Made by a program: the position numbers and the translations under genes. The notes under the pieces were generated by a model. It saw nothing but the letters and a program-made list of their open reading frames with translations. It had not been told where the DNA came from and searched no databases. This document shows positions 6,977 to 14,567 of a DNA stretch of 26,879 nt, piece by piece. Position 1 is the first letter of the stretch; each line of letters begins with the position of its first letter. This DNA comes from Akkermansiaceae bacterium UBA1315. Lineage in GTDB: Bacteria > Verrucomicrobiota > Verrucomicrobiia > Verrucomicrobiales > Akkermansiaceae. The stretch is from positions 96,861 through 123,739 of the forward strand of contig DBTN01000006.1 of the NCBI GenBank assembly GCA_002307065.1, given 5' to 3'.

Positions 6977-7837
6977 GTGGATTTTCGGCATCTCTCCGCA
7001 TTCAGACGAGTTTATCGCGAACGAGATTTTTCAAAAGCTGCGAGCGAATTGCGGACCTCACGAAAGAGCATTGTTCGCATGATTGAAAATTTGGAAAATT
7101 CCTTTCGGTGTCGGCTGTTCGAAAGTGACGGGTACCGAATGCTGCAGCCTACCCCTTTCGCGGAGCGGTTATTCAATGATCTCAAACCGATATCCCAACT
7201 CCAGACCGACCTTGAAACGAAGATCTCCACGATTCGTGAATCAGACCGGGTACTGCAAATCGCGAGTTCTCCTGCAGTCTTCCGCACACCGTCGTTCTGC
7301 CGACTCTTTCGCGAAATGCAAAGCGTGAGCGGAGTGAGGACATCTTATTCTTCAATCCCCTGCGAAGACGCTGCCAAATCTCTCATTTCGGGCCGTTGTG
7401 ATTTGTACGTCGGCTCGTGGAAAGGAGATCCGCGACGTTTCACCAACTGCTCCTCCGGTTCAAATCCCTACCATATCCTGACCCGAAAACCGAACAATCC
7501 GCCGGATCGCGCGACAACGCTTCATTCTTTGGCATATCTTGTTTGGCCCAATGTAAAATCGCCCCTTCCGGCTTCACCCAAAGCCAGTGACACGAAATGG
7601 CAAACCATTGAGGAAAACCAGTGGCTCCGATGGATGGATCACCCGGACGAATGTCCCGAAGGCACACGAATCTACGCCCCTCAGATACCGGTCGATTCCA
7701 CCTTTTGGACGATCTCTCCAAACTCCAACCCACTGGGGCTGTCACAATCTTTGCGGCTGAGTTTTCTCCGACAACATCCCTATGAGTTCCTCCCCTCTCT
7801 GACCGATTCAATCCAAGAAAAGATGATGGTGGGATGA
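6977..7837 (+). CDS. LysR-type transcriptional regulator (first of pair)
   Basis: The product has a LysR-type winged helix-turn-helix at the N-terminus: DFRHLSAFRRVYRERDFSKA, then ASELRTSRKSIVRMIENLE and RCRLFESDG. A weakly conserved effector-binding domain follows. I choose GTG at 6977 because a strong Shine-Dalgarno site AGGAGG (6964-6969) stands seven bases before it and because family members start with M-D-F-x-x-L; the ATG at 6926 would add 17 residues of no family character. The protein is then 286 aa. Its recognition helix is unusual for the family (RTSRKSIVRMI instead of the common VSQPAVSxxI). It overlaps the next regulator by 4 bp. It is convergent with amiEB, so it may control the amidase genes; this is inference. 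Confidence 0.82.
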   Translation: MDFRHLSAFRRVYRERDFSKAASELRTSRKSIVRMIENLENSFRCRLFESDGYRMLQPTPFAERLFNDLKPISQLQTDLETKISTIRESDRVLQIASSPAVFRTPSFCRLFREMQSVSGVRTSYSSIPCEDAAKSLISGRCDLYVGSWKGDPRRFTNCSSGSNPYHILTRKPNNPPDRATTLHSLAYLVWPNVKSPLPASPKASDTKWQTIEENQWLRWMDHPDECPEGTRIYAPQIPVDSTFWTISPNSNPLGLSQSLRLSFLRQHPYEFLPSLTDSIQEKMMVG

Positions 7838-8760
7838 TGACCCCAGAAATTCGTGAAATTCAAACGTTCCTGCTCCTTGCGGAGACAGGCAGCTTTTCGG
7901 CGACGGCGAAAATCCTCAACATCAGCCAACCCGCCGTCAGTCTGCAAATCGCCAAAATGGAACAGAGCGTCGGCTTTCCGCTGCTCCACCGCAATCCCGA
8001 TGGAGCCGCGATTACGGCACAGGGCAAGGCGTTGATTCCACTCATGGAAGAAATCCGAAATGCCCACTCCAACCTGTTAGGACGTGCCGCGTATTGGCAA
8101 CGTTTTCAATCCAAACAGGTGAAAATATGGATCGATGGCAGCATCAATGCATATCGCATCCGTAACCGATGTGATCTGGACGAGCCCTCACTTACAAAGT
8201 CGGAATGGGATTATCTCGGATCGACAAGTGATTGGATCGAAGCGCTTCAAAACTATGAAGTCGATTTGGTGATCGCCGGCTCTTTCCTCAAAAGCGACAC
8301 TTTGCACGGCATCGATCAAACAATCCTTCAAGAAGAACCGGGCATCACCATCGCCTGGAACCCTGAATGTTTCTCTCTGGAAAAAGACTCGTTCGATCTG
8401 CCCGAAGCGCTCGCCCTCAGCGTGATTTTACCGAGTCCATCGTTGTGTCTGGGATTTCGAAAGTTTCTCGATTCCTGGTGTGATTCCACCTATCAAGCCG
8501 GGCTGAAAAACTTCATCGAGTGCAAAAGTGAACTTGATGCGCTCAACGCCTGCAAATTCGGGCTTGGAGTGATCGTGTTCCCTGGAGACGCAGAAAAACG
8601 GATGGGACTTTCACAAGCGGGTCTCACGTTTTCCAAGGGTTTCATCGCCCCGCTGCCCAAGGCTTACGCCCAACAAATCCATTATCGCTCTACCGAAAAA
8701 AATCCAAAAATCATCGCCGCGATGCACTCCTTGGCACGCGTGTTTGAGCACTCAAAATAA
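7834..8760 (+). CDS. LysR-type transcriptional regulator (second of pair)
   Basis: The 308-aa product has a textbook LysR helix-turn-helix (EIQTFLLLAETGSFSATAKI, then LNISQPAVSLQIAKMEQSVG and LLHRN) and a C-terminal periplasmic-binding-like effector domain with weak sequence conservation. The start ATG at 7834 overlaps the stop of the first regulator (ATGATGA); a second ATG at 7837 is equally possible. Two different LysR proteins made from coupled genes is uncommon and may indicate a heteromeric or hierarchical regulator. Its stop lies only 18 bp from the amiB stop on the other strand. Confidence 0.9.
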   Translation: MMTPEIREIQTFLLLAETGSFSATAKILNISQPAVSLQIAKMEQSVGFPLLHRNPDGAAITAQGKALIPLMEEIRNAHSNLLGRAAYWQRFQSKQVKIWIDGSINAYRIRNRCDLDEPSLTKSEWDYLGSTSDWIEALQNYEVDLVIAGSFLKSDTLHGIDQTILQEEPGITIAWNPECFSLEKDSFDLPEALALSVILPSPSLCLGFRKFLDSWCDSTYQAGLKNFIECKSELDALNACKFGLGVIVFPGDAEKRMGLSQAGLTFSKGFIAPLPKAYAQQIHYRSTEKNPKIIAAMHSLARVFEHSK

Positions 8761-8778
8761 CCGAACGGTGCAAGCGAA

Positions 8779-9903
8779 TCAAACCGGATCGATCGGTTCA
8801 AAGGTCACACCGCCTCCTCTCAAAATGGCAAATAAACCTCTCGAACCGGTCGATGCGTTTCCCGGAAAATCGTCGACCAGAAATTTCGCCAATGGAACTT
8901 CAAGATATCTTCGCACCGCCCGCCTCAACGACCGCGCCCCAAATTGACGGTCAAATCCCTTGTCGACAATCCATTGCACGACCGGTTCGCTCAATTCGAC
9001 ATAACAATGATGCTTTAACAAACGACGATTTAGCTTTTCCAATTCGAGTCCGACCAACTGATGCACGACCTCCGGTTCGATCCAGTTAAAGACCTCCACG
9101 TGATCGATGCGATTGACAAATTCGGGTGGAAATTTTCCCAACAACGCCTTTTGAGCGATCGCCTCCAAGCGGTCACGCCGCACTTTTTCCGAGAGAGGGT
9201 TCCATCGACGCCATAAACCCGTCGCCGCCTCAGCTTCCGCTCGCAACTTTTCCGCACCGAGATTGCTGGTCATGAAAATAATCGCGTTGCGAAACGAGTA
9301 CGTCCTTTCACCAGACGCCACGGTTAAAATCCCGTTGTCGAAAATATTCAGCAGCGCCAACACGACCTCGGGGCTTGCTTTCTCCAGTTCGTCAAAAAGA
9401 ACAATGCCCGGTTTGCCATGACTGCCTTCGATCTTGTCCTGATCGAGAATCGTCTTCCCTTCCTTCGAGCCCACGTATCCTGGAGGAGCGCCGGTGATCG
9501 CGGCCGCATAATGCTCCTGCGACAACGTATTCATATCAATCCGACAAAGCGCGTCGGCGTCGCCATGCAAGGCCCGGGCAAGCGTCCGGACCAGCTCGGT
9601 TTTCCCCACACCGGTAGGACCTAACAGAAGCCCGGAATAAAGCGGTTTCCGAGGATCTGCGATGTCGGCCCGGACGATGCGAAGCATGTTGATCACGCTT
9701 TCCACCGCCGCGTCCTGACCAACAATCTGGCTTTTCAGGTGACGGGAAATGATATCGATATCAAACCGGTAGCGGCTCTCGATCCCCTGAGTCGACAGGT
9801 GGGCACTCAGCACATCGTCCGAAGCAAGGTTCTCACCTTCTAACGCACGCGATTCCTGCCTGCGCCGCTCCGTCTCCTCCAACATGTCATTGATAAACGG
9901 CAC
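8779..9903 (-). CDS. amiB: AmiB-like AAA+ ATPase (stand-alone ClpB/ClpA D2-type module)
   Basis: The 374-aa product is a single AAA+ module of the second-domain type of ClpA/ClpB. After a charged helical N-terminus (1-45) come VGQDAA (61-66), Walker A GPTGVGKT (95-102), the substrate-pore loop GAPPGYVGSKEG (138-149), Walker B IVLFDE (167-172), the sensor-1 segment FMTSN, and the C-terminal FGARSLRRAVRRYLE sensor-2/small domain. It lacks the ClpB N-domain, first AAA domain and middle coiled coil. In Pseudomonas aeruginosa, amiB encodes a Clp-related ATPase of about 42 kDa directly after the amidase gene amiE; order, size and 36-bp spacing fit here, so I use that symbol. A role in amidase assembly or disassembly is plausible but unproved. 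Translation starts at GTG (9903). Confidence 0.88.
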   Translation of the reverse strand: MPFINDMLEETERRRQESRALEGENLASDDVLSAHLSTQGIESRYRFDIDIISRHLKSQIVGQDAAVESVINMLRIVRADIADPRKPLYSGLLLGPTGVGKTELVRTLARALHGDADALCRIDMNTLSQEHYAAAITGAPPGYVGSKEGKTILDQDKIEGSHGKPGIVLFDELEKASPEVVLALLNIFDNGILTVASGERTYSFRNAIIFMTSNLGAEKLRAEAEAATGLWRRWNPLSEKVRRDRLEAIAQKALLGKFPPEFVNRIDHVEVFNWIEPEVVHQLVGLELEKLNRRLLKHHCYVELSEPVVQWIVDKGFDRQFGARSLRRAVRRYLEVPLAKFLVDDFPGNASTGSRGLFAILRGGGVTFEPIDPV

Positions 9904-9939
9904 TTGAACTATTCGCGGGGATCAACTCTCAAACCGGTT

Positions 9940-10983
9940 TCACGAAGCTTCTTTTTCCTTCGCTTCCGTTGGCAAGTTTCCGACCGGACACTGGGCGACG
10001 CCGACGGTGCTACGGGTGATCGCCTCGACTTGTAGCCGAGTTTTTTCCGCATCGTTCACCCAGTTCCGATAGAACTCAAAGGGGCATTCGGAAACGCCAT
10101 GATCTCCATCGCCCGAAGCATGCACTCCGGTATATCCACGGTGCAGCAGTTTAAAGAGATGATTCTGCGATTGGTCGTTTGCCCGCGCATCGCGGATTTC
10201 CGGAATGGAAAGTTGAGCATATTGAATACCCATCTCCTCTTCACCACATTCGCCCAAAGTACGACCGTCAAAGCCAATGATCGCAGAGTGGCCGAAATAG
10301 CTATAAACTCCGTCGAAACCGGTCGCATTCGCGACAGCAACGTAACTGTTGTTCGCCCAGGCCATGGCTTTCGCCATCATCACCTGTTGGTCCTTCGCCG
10401 GATACATATATCCTTGGCACCGAACGATCAACTCGGCTCCTTTCATCGCACAGTCCCGCCAGATCTCCGGATAATTGCCATCATCACAAATGATCAGGCT
10501 GATTTTTAATCCTTTCGGCCCTTCGGAAACATACGTTTCTCCACCAGGGCACCAACCTTCAATCGGACACCACGGAATGATTTTCCGGTATTTCTGAACA
10601 ATCTCGCCCTTGTTGTTGATCAGCACGAGAGTGTTGTAAGGATTTTTTTTCGGATGCGCTTCGTGACGCTCTCCGGTCAGAGAGAAGACCCCCCAAGTGT
10701 TCGCTTTGCGGCATGCGCTGGCAAAAATTTCCGTTTCGTCACCCGGAATCATTGCAGCGGTATCAAACATTTCCTGTCGATCGTACATGATCCCGTGAGT
10801 GCTATATTCCGGAAAGATGACCAGGTCCATCCCGGGCAGACCGATTTTCATACCGACAATCATATCGGCGATCTTTTGTGCGTTTTCCAACACTTCGGCT
10901 TTGGTGTGCAGCCGCGGCATTTTGTAATTCACCACTGCAACTCCGACAGTGCTCGGGCTGCTTGATATATCTCCGTGTCTCAT
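9940..10983 (-). CDS. amiE: Aliphatic amidase
   Basis: AmiE hydrolyses short aliphatic amides such as acetamide and propionamide to the acid and ammonia, and can transfer the acyl group to hydroxylamine. The 347-aa product is the full length of the Pseudomonas enzyme, and the nitrilase-superfamily catalytic residues fall at the same numbers: Glu59 (IFPEYS), Lys134 (YRKIIPWCP), Glu142 and Cys166 (LIICDDGNYPE). Long stretches such as RDCAMKGAELIVRCQGYMYP appear identical to what I remember of P. aeruginosa AmiE, so conservation is very high. It is first in a two-gene unit with amiB. The regulators amiC, amiR and the transporter amiS of the Pseudomonas operon are not in this window. Confidence 0.97.
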   Translation of the reverse strand: MRHGDISSSPSTVGVAVVNYKMPRLHTKAEVLENAQKIADMIVGMKIGLPGMDLVIFPEYSTHGIMYDRQEMFDTAAMIPGDETEIFASACRKANTWGVFSLTGERHEAHPKKNPYNTLVLINNKGEIVQKYRKIIPWCPIEGWCPGGETYVSEGPKGLKISLIICDDGNYPEIWRDCAMKGAELIVRCQGYMYPAKDQQVMMAKAMAWANNSYVAVANATGFDGVYSYFGHSAIIGFDGRTLGECGEEEMGIQYAQLSIPEIRDARANDQSQNHLFKLLHRGYTGVHASGDGDHGVSECPFEFYRNWVNDAEKTRLQVEAITRSTVGVAQCPVGNLPTEAKEKEAS

Positions 10984-11337
10984 GGCTCGATGGTTTAGGT
11001 AAGGGTTCGTGATCGAAAATTTCTACCCGCCCTAACTACAGATCAGCTCTCACAGGCCAATCCGAAGGGATTCTTTCGCCCGCAATATCGGGTGAAATTT
11101 CCGGGTGTCGCTCCTGAACTAAGCAAGTTTGATGCCACCGTCCGAAATTCGAGATTTCGTATTCCGCAGAAACCCAGAACCTTCTGTTTTAAACTCGGCA
11201 AACCACGGCGAATTTTCACCGGCGACTCGCCGCCGTTTCGACCCGTTCGGAAAAAATCCTCGAAAGACTGGACGATTTGAACTAGATAACTCGCGCGTTC
11301 TTCGAAAGTTCGAACGCTTTCTCTTCCCCCCAAAGTG
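10984..11337. promoter_or_regulatory. Divergent intergenic region between amiE and a PEP-CTERM gene
   Basis: This 354-bp stretch contains no convincing gene; short frames in it lack family features. It holds a dyad CGAAAT-TCGAG-ATTTCG (11143-11159), about 160 bp upstream of amiE, which has the shape of a LysR-type operator and shares the CGAAAT core with the inverted repeat ahead of the LysR pair. A second hairpin, TTTCGCCCG-caatat-CGGGTGAAA (11074-11097, one G-T wobble), lies in the amiE leader side; it has no T-tract, so it is not a simple terminator. A third short stem GCGTTC/GAACGC lies at 11295-11317, just before the PEP-CTERM start. Confidence 0.45.
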
Positions 11338-12312
11338 ATGCAAAAATTTCAATTTCTCCCCCGAGCCATTGTTTTATCCGTTTTCTCCTTAATCGGGCTG
11401 AACTCCCAACTGTCCGCCGCGTCCTTCTCCAACGTGGTGATTTCTTTTGATGAACCCGCCTTTCCGACCGTCGCGACCGATGTCTCAGGGGAAGTCAGTT
11501 TTAATGTGATCAACGATTTAACCGGTTCCAAAATCGCCACGAGCGAAGAACTCTCCGCGATGTCCGGCGATCAATCCGATCTCCTTTTCGATTTCACCAA
11601 CACTCCCACCGCCAACGGCTCCGCGTCATGGCAGTGGCAGGCCACGTCATCCGGGCGCTTCACTGCCACTCAAGCTCTTGCCACCACAGGCACGGTCAAC
11701 AATCCCGGCGACCTGATTTCCAGCACGCTCACTCTCACCTTCGGAAGCCACTTGGTGGTCGATGACTTGAGCTTCACTGGCACCAGCTTCAACACCAATG
11801 GAGTCGCTTGGGAATACGCGGTGATCGAGTTTTTCAAACCAGATGGCAGCTCGTTTTCTGACGCTCCGGAAATCTCACCCTATCTTGACCACACCTCCAT
11901 CAATGGCAGCCCCTCCACCGGTTGGTTTGTCATCGACAGCACTCAGACCGTTCTGGATGTGGGAACGGACAAAACCACCAACAGCGGCGTCAGTGGAGAA
12001 TACAACACGCTTTCCGGCGGAATCGGATATGACGATGTCGGTCTCGCGGAAGGGACAGAAATCGGCGGCATCCGAATCACAGCCTTCCTCGAAGATGTCC
12101 GGGGCACTTCAAATGGGAGCTCATCCTTCACCAGCAGCATCACGAGCATCACCATCAGCGGAACGACGGTTCCGGAACCCAGCACCAGTGCGCTCATCGG
12201 CATGGCCAGCATTTGTCTATGGACTCGCAGGCGTCCGCATTTCAGATCAAAAGATCGCGATGCTCCGAATGGCGATGGAGATAGGCAACCGCATAACTGC
12301 AAACCGGTTTGA
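11338..12312 (+). CDS. PEP-CTERM protein with extended C-terminal tail
   Basis: The product (324 aa from ATG 11338) has a signal peptide (ILS/FSLIGL hydrophobic core, then SQLSAASF) and a PEP-CTERM tail: TTVPEPSTSALIGMASICLW followed by TRRRPHFRSK. The passenger is Ser/Thr/Gly-rich, probably beta-sheet, and unrecognised. A GTG just before (11335) is less likely as the start. Oddly, the frame runs about 25 residues past the transmembrane segment (ending HNCKPV), whereas such proteins normally stop within a few residues of the arginine cluster. That extension overlaps the GNAT gene on the other strand by 71 bp, which suggests loss of an original stop codon near 12240. Confidence 0.85.
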   Translation: MQKFQFLPRAIVLSVFSLIGLNSQLSAASFSNVVISFDEPAFPTVATDVSGEVSFNVINDLTGSKIATSEELSAMSGDQSDLLFDFTNTPTANGSASWQWQATSSGRFTATQALATTGTVNNPGDLISSTLTLTFGSHLVVDDLSFTGTSFNTNGVAWEYAVIEFFKPDGSSFSDAPEISPYLDHTSINGSPSTGWFVIDSTQTVLDVGTDKTTNSGVSGEYNTLSGGIGYDDVGLAEGTEIGGIRITAFLEDVRGTSNGSSSFTSSITSITISGTTVPEPSTSALIGMASICLWTRRRPHFRSKDRDAPNGDGDRQPHNCKPV

Positions 12313-12514
12313 CCTTGAGGTTACGTCTCCGCGCAATCTCCAACAGGCCTTCCATGAGACGGCCCGCCGTCCCTTTTCCACGCAATGCTGGATCCGCCTC
12401 GACATGAGGAATGACCAGCACCTCGCCCTCCAACCGGTAGTCAGCATACGCCAGTTTCCCCTCTTCGATCAGCTCAAAGCGATTCCGCGCCAAATTGTCC
12501 GCCACTTGATTCAT
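12242..12514 (-). CDS. Small GNAT-type N-acetyltransferase (COG2388-like)
   Basis: The 90-aa protein has the layout of the small YjdJ/COG2388 acetyltransferases: RNRFELIEEGKLAYADYRL, the acetyl-CoA pyrophosphate loop region VEADPALRGKGTAGRLMEGL, then KVKPVCSYAVAYLHRHSEH. The R-G-K-G-T-A segment corresponds to the Q/RxxGxG/A motif. The substrate is unknown. I choose ATG at 12514 (MNQVADN) because the family starts about there and AGGA lies six bases upstream; an earlier ATG at 12547 would add 11 residues, and a strong GGAGGTG lies between the two. The gene is convergent with, and overlaps, the preceding PEP-CTERM gene. Confidence 0.85.
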   Translation of the reverse strand: MNQVADNLARNRFELIEEGKLAYADYRLEGEVLVIPHVEADPALRGKGTAGRLMEGLLEIARRRNLKVKPVCSYAVAYLHRHSEHRDLLI

Positions 12515-12581
12515 TTCAGATCCTAGCATCACCTCCCGATGAGGCATCCGTTTATTTTGCGGACAGGGGTGGGAAAATAAA

Positions 12582-12914
12582 ATGTTCGACCCTCTCGGTT
12601 TGAAGTATCGTCAGGGCGAAACCATCATGCCCTCGCGCGGCCGCCATCAAAGTTCTTCGAAAGAGTGCCACCAGATCATGCGCAAGATCGAGGCGCTGGA
12701 CGGAGTTGTGGGCGTGATCATCGGGCGTTCTTATGGCGGAAAGTCTCTTGGCGCGGGCAGCCGAACCGGTTCCCTAAAAGTTCAGCGAAAGGTTCCAGGC
12801 GGACTGAAAGCAGTGACTCAATCGGCAAAGGGACTGCAGGAAATTTTCATCCGAACCGCTCCGGGAAAAGAAGATCTCATTTCCGCAGAAATCCTCAAGC
12901 TCTCGGATTCATGA
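12582..12914 (+). CDS. DUF2103-like conserved protein
   Basis: The 110-aa basic protein has a central block RHQSSSKECHQIMRKIEAL, then VVGVIIGRSYGGK and SLKVQRKVPGGLKAVTQSAK with GLQEIFIRT at the end. This pattern resembles DUF2103 proteins (a small family described as predicted metal-binding, function unknown), which I recall as having N-H-S-T-H at the first block and R-G-G-F-K-L-I-A-R in the second; the match is by eye and moderate. A purine-rich stretch GGGGTGGG precedes the start by nine bases. It is translationally coupled to the MpaB-type oxygenase gene by a 4-bp overlap (12911-12914), so the two are probably co-expressed. Confidence 0.7.
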   Translation: MFDPLGLKYRQGETIMPSRGRHQSSSKECHQIMRKIEALDGVVGVIIGRSYGGKSLGAGSRTGSLKVQRKVPGGLKAVTQSAKGLQEIFIRTAPGKEDLISAEILKLSDS

Positions 12915-13786
12915 TCCCCTTTCTAACAGACCGGTTGGAAAAGATGCTTCGTGAGCGGCTTTATGGCGGCACAATCCCTTCGGTGGATTTCACCCAGCCT
13001 CTCGGCGAAAGTGCCCTCACGGAGCCGAATTCGGTATCTTGGAAAGTCTTTAACAACCCTGTCTCGCTTTTCATCGGTGGTGTCACCGCCGTTCTGTTAG
13101 AACTGGCCGAACCCAGCGTGCGGTCCGGGGTTTGGGATCACACGACGTTCCGCACGGACCCGATGAAACGCATGCGCCGGACCGGATTGGCCGCGATGGT
13201 TACGGTTTACGGAGCGCGCGGCATCGCCGAGTCCATGATCGCCGGAGTTCGGAAAATGCACGAGCGTGTCACCGGGGCAACACCGGCTGGCATTCCCTAC
13301 CACGCCAGTGACCCCCAACTGTTGCGCTGGGTTCACGCGACCGCCGCCTTTGGATTCCTCGAAGCCTTCCATCATTTTGTCAGACGGGTTTCCCCTCAAG
13401 ACCGTGACCGTTATTTCGCGGAAGGAGCCCCCATCGCCCGACTTTACGGTGCGGAAAACGCCCCCACTTCCGAATCGGAGCTGAACGAACTTTTTCAAAC
13501 AACCCTTCCCCGCCTCGAACGCTCGGAGATCGTTTTCGAGTTCCTCGAAATCATGCGGACTCTGCCCTTATTTCCCCGGCCATTTGGTTTCCTCAATCGC
13601 CTTTTGGTCCATGCCGCCATCGACATCCTCCCAGCGCCGGTCCGGGAAACGCTCGGACTCGGCACCTCCCCGCGCCTTTCACCAGGCGGTCGCGTCGCAC
13701 TCCGCATCCTCGCGACGACTTTCGAAATTCTGGACCTCAAGTCCACCCCTGCGGCCTTGGCCCGCGGGCGGCTCCGTGGACGCTAG
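12911..13786 (+). CDS. MpaB/Lcp-family oxygenase-like protein (DUF2236)
   Basis: The 291-aa product belongs by eye to the DUF2236 group, whose characterised relatives are the haem b-dependent rubber oxygenase Lcp and the fungal MpaB oxygenase. Characteristic segments are NPVSLFIGGVTAVLLELAEP, DHTTFRTDPMKRMRRTG, an AxSMIAGVRKMHERVTG-like stretch, and LLRWVHATAAFGFLEAFHHF with a candidate haem-ligand His. The substrate is unknown. I take ATG 12911, which overlaps the preceding stop (ATGA); the frame is open 82 codons further upstream, but that part lies inside the DUF2103-like gene in another frame and has no family similarity. Confidence 0.85.
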   Translation: MIPFLTDRLEKMLRERLYGGTIPSVDFTQPLGESALTEPNSVSWKVFNNPVSLFIGGVTAVLLELAEPSVRSGVWDHTTFRTDPMKRMRRTGLAAMVTVYGARGIAESMIAGVRKMHERVTGATPAGIPYHASDPQLLRWVHATAAFGFLEAFHHFVRRVSPQDRDRYFAEGAPIARLYGAENAPTSESELNELFQTTLPRLERSEIVFEFLEIMRTLPLFPRPFGFLNRLLVHAAIDILPAPVRETLGLGTSPRLSPGGRVALRILATTFEILDLKSTPAALARGRLRGR

Positions 13787-13790
13787 CTTC

Positions 13791-14441
13791 TCACTGCGGA
13801 TCTTTTTCACGCCGTCTTGCTCGCCGCCGCACGACAAAGATCACGCCCGCTACCAACACGAGAAACACCCCGACGCCCACGGCTTTCCACGGATCACGCT
13901 CAAGCATCGACTCGCCCAGAATCACAAACGAAGACGCATACGTTCCAGCAATCACCATCGACACGGGAAAGTAGATCCTAAAGGGAATATCCGCCATCCC
14001 GAGCAGATAATTCTTCGCAAAAACCGGCACGCCTGGCGTCAGCTTCACCAGCAAGGTGAATTTAAATTCGTTTTTCTCCTCCACCTCCGGAAATCGGATA
14101 CCCGCCCACGTGAGCAACTTTTTGACCACCGGTCTCAAGCCACTTCGCGCGATCCAATAACAAAGCGACAAATTTAAAGCCACCGCCGCCAGTGTCCCCG
14201 CCAGTCCAAAACGGGTTTCATAAGAAGCTCCCGCAACGAGATAAAAAGGCGTCGCAGGAAATCCCAACGCCGGCAACAGCGCCATCAAACCGAAAAACAC
14301 CAACGGGTTATCCTCAGTGAGGTCCTCGATCGCGGTCTGATCCCAAGAATGCCAAAGCAGCCACCCGAGCACGCCCAGAACCATCAACCCAAGCGCCGAT
14401 ACGATCCGCCGCCCCCATTTCGTATCCGGTTCGTTTTCCAT
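13791..14441 (-). CDS. VTT/TVP38 (DedA-superfamily) membrane protein
   Basis: The 216-aa integral membrane protein has a first span near the N-terminus (about 15-32), the conserved LPALGFPATPFYLVAGASYE re-entrant block, a NLSLCYWIARSG span, LLVKLTPGVPVFAKNYLLGM (the second conserved re-entrant half) and a last span before a basic tail RRRARRREK. This is the TVP38/TMEM64-DedA pattern; bacterial relatives are implicated in lipid or small-molecule movement and membrane homeostasis. The start at 14441 is preferred over ATGs at 14462/14459 because GGGAGG lies ten bases upstream of it. The stop is 4 bp from the convergent oxygenase gene. Confidence 0.88.
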   Translation of the reverse strand: MENEPDTKWGRRIVSALGLMVLGVLGWLLWHSWDQTAIEDLTEDNPLVFFGLMALLPALGFPATPFYLVAGASYETRFGLAGTLAAVALNLSLCYWIARSGLRPVVKKLLTWAGIRFPEVEEKNEFKFTLLVKLTPGVPVFAKNYLLGMADIPFRIYFPVSMVIAGTYASSFVILGESMLERDPWKAVGVGVFLVLVAGVIFVVRRRARRREKDPQ

Positions 14442-14531
14442 GCCGACTTGTCCTCCCATCACTCAACTTAACCCATCGCCCGCCCCGACGCACACCCAAA
14501 GCCATCGGAAAGAATCCCACGATTTATATCC

Positions 14532-14561
14532 GTGCCAACAATCGTCCGCCCCGCCTATGAT
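14532..14561 (+). promoter_or_regulatory. Predicted promoter of the RhlE-like helicase gene
   Basis: GTGCCA (14532-14537) and TATGAT (14556-14561) are 18 bp apart; TATGAT matches the -10 consensus in five of six positions. Six bases separate it from the ATG at 14568, so the transcript would be leaderless. This also argues against the upstream in-frame start at 14532. Confidence 0.5.
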
Positions 14562-14567
14562 CCGGCC

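Noticed and set aside
11043..11333. Short frames in the amiE/PEP-CTERM intergenic region
   Set aside because: Several overlapping frames on both strands, none with start signals or recognisable sequence.
12665..12910. 82-codon N-terminal extension of the MpaB-type protein
   Set aside because: It lies in another frame of the DUF2103-like gene and is basic low-complexity sequence; ATG 12911 overlaps the preceding stop in the usual coupled form.
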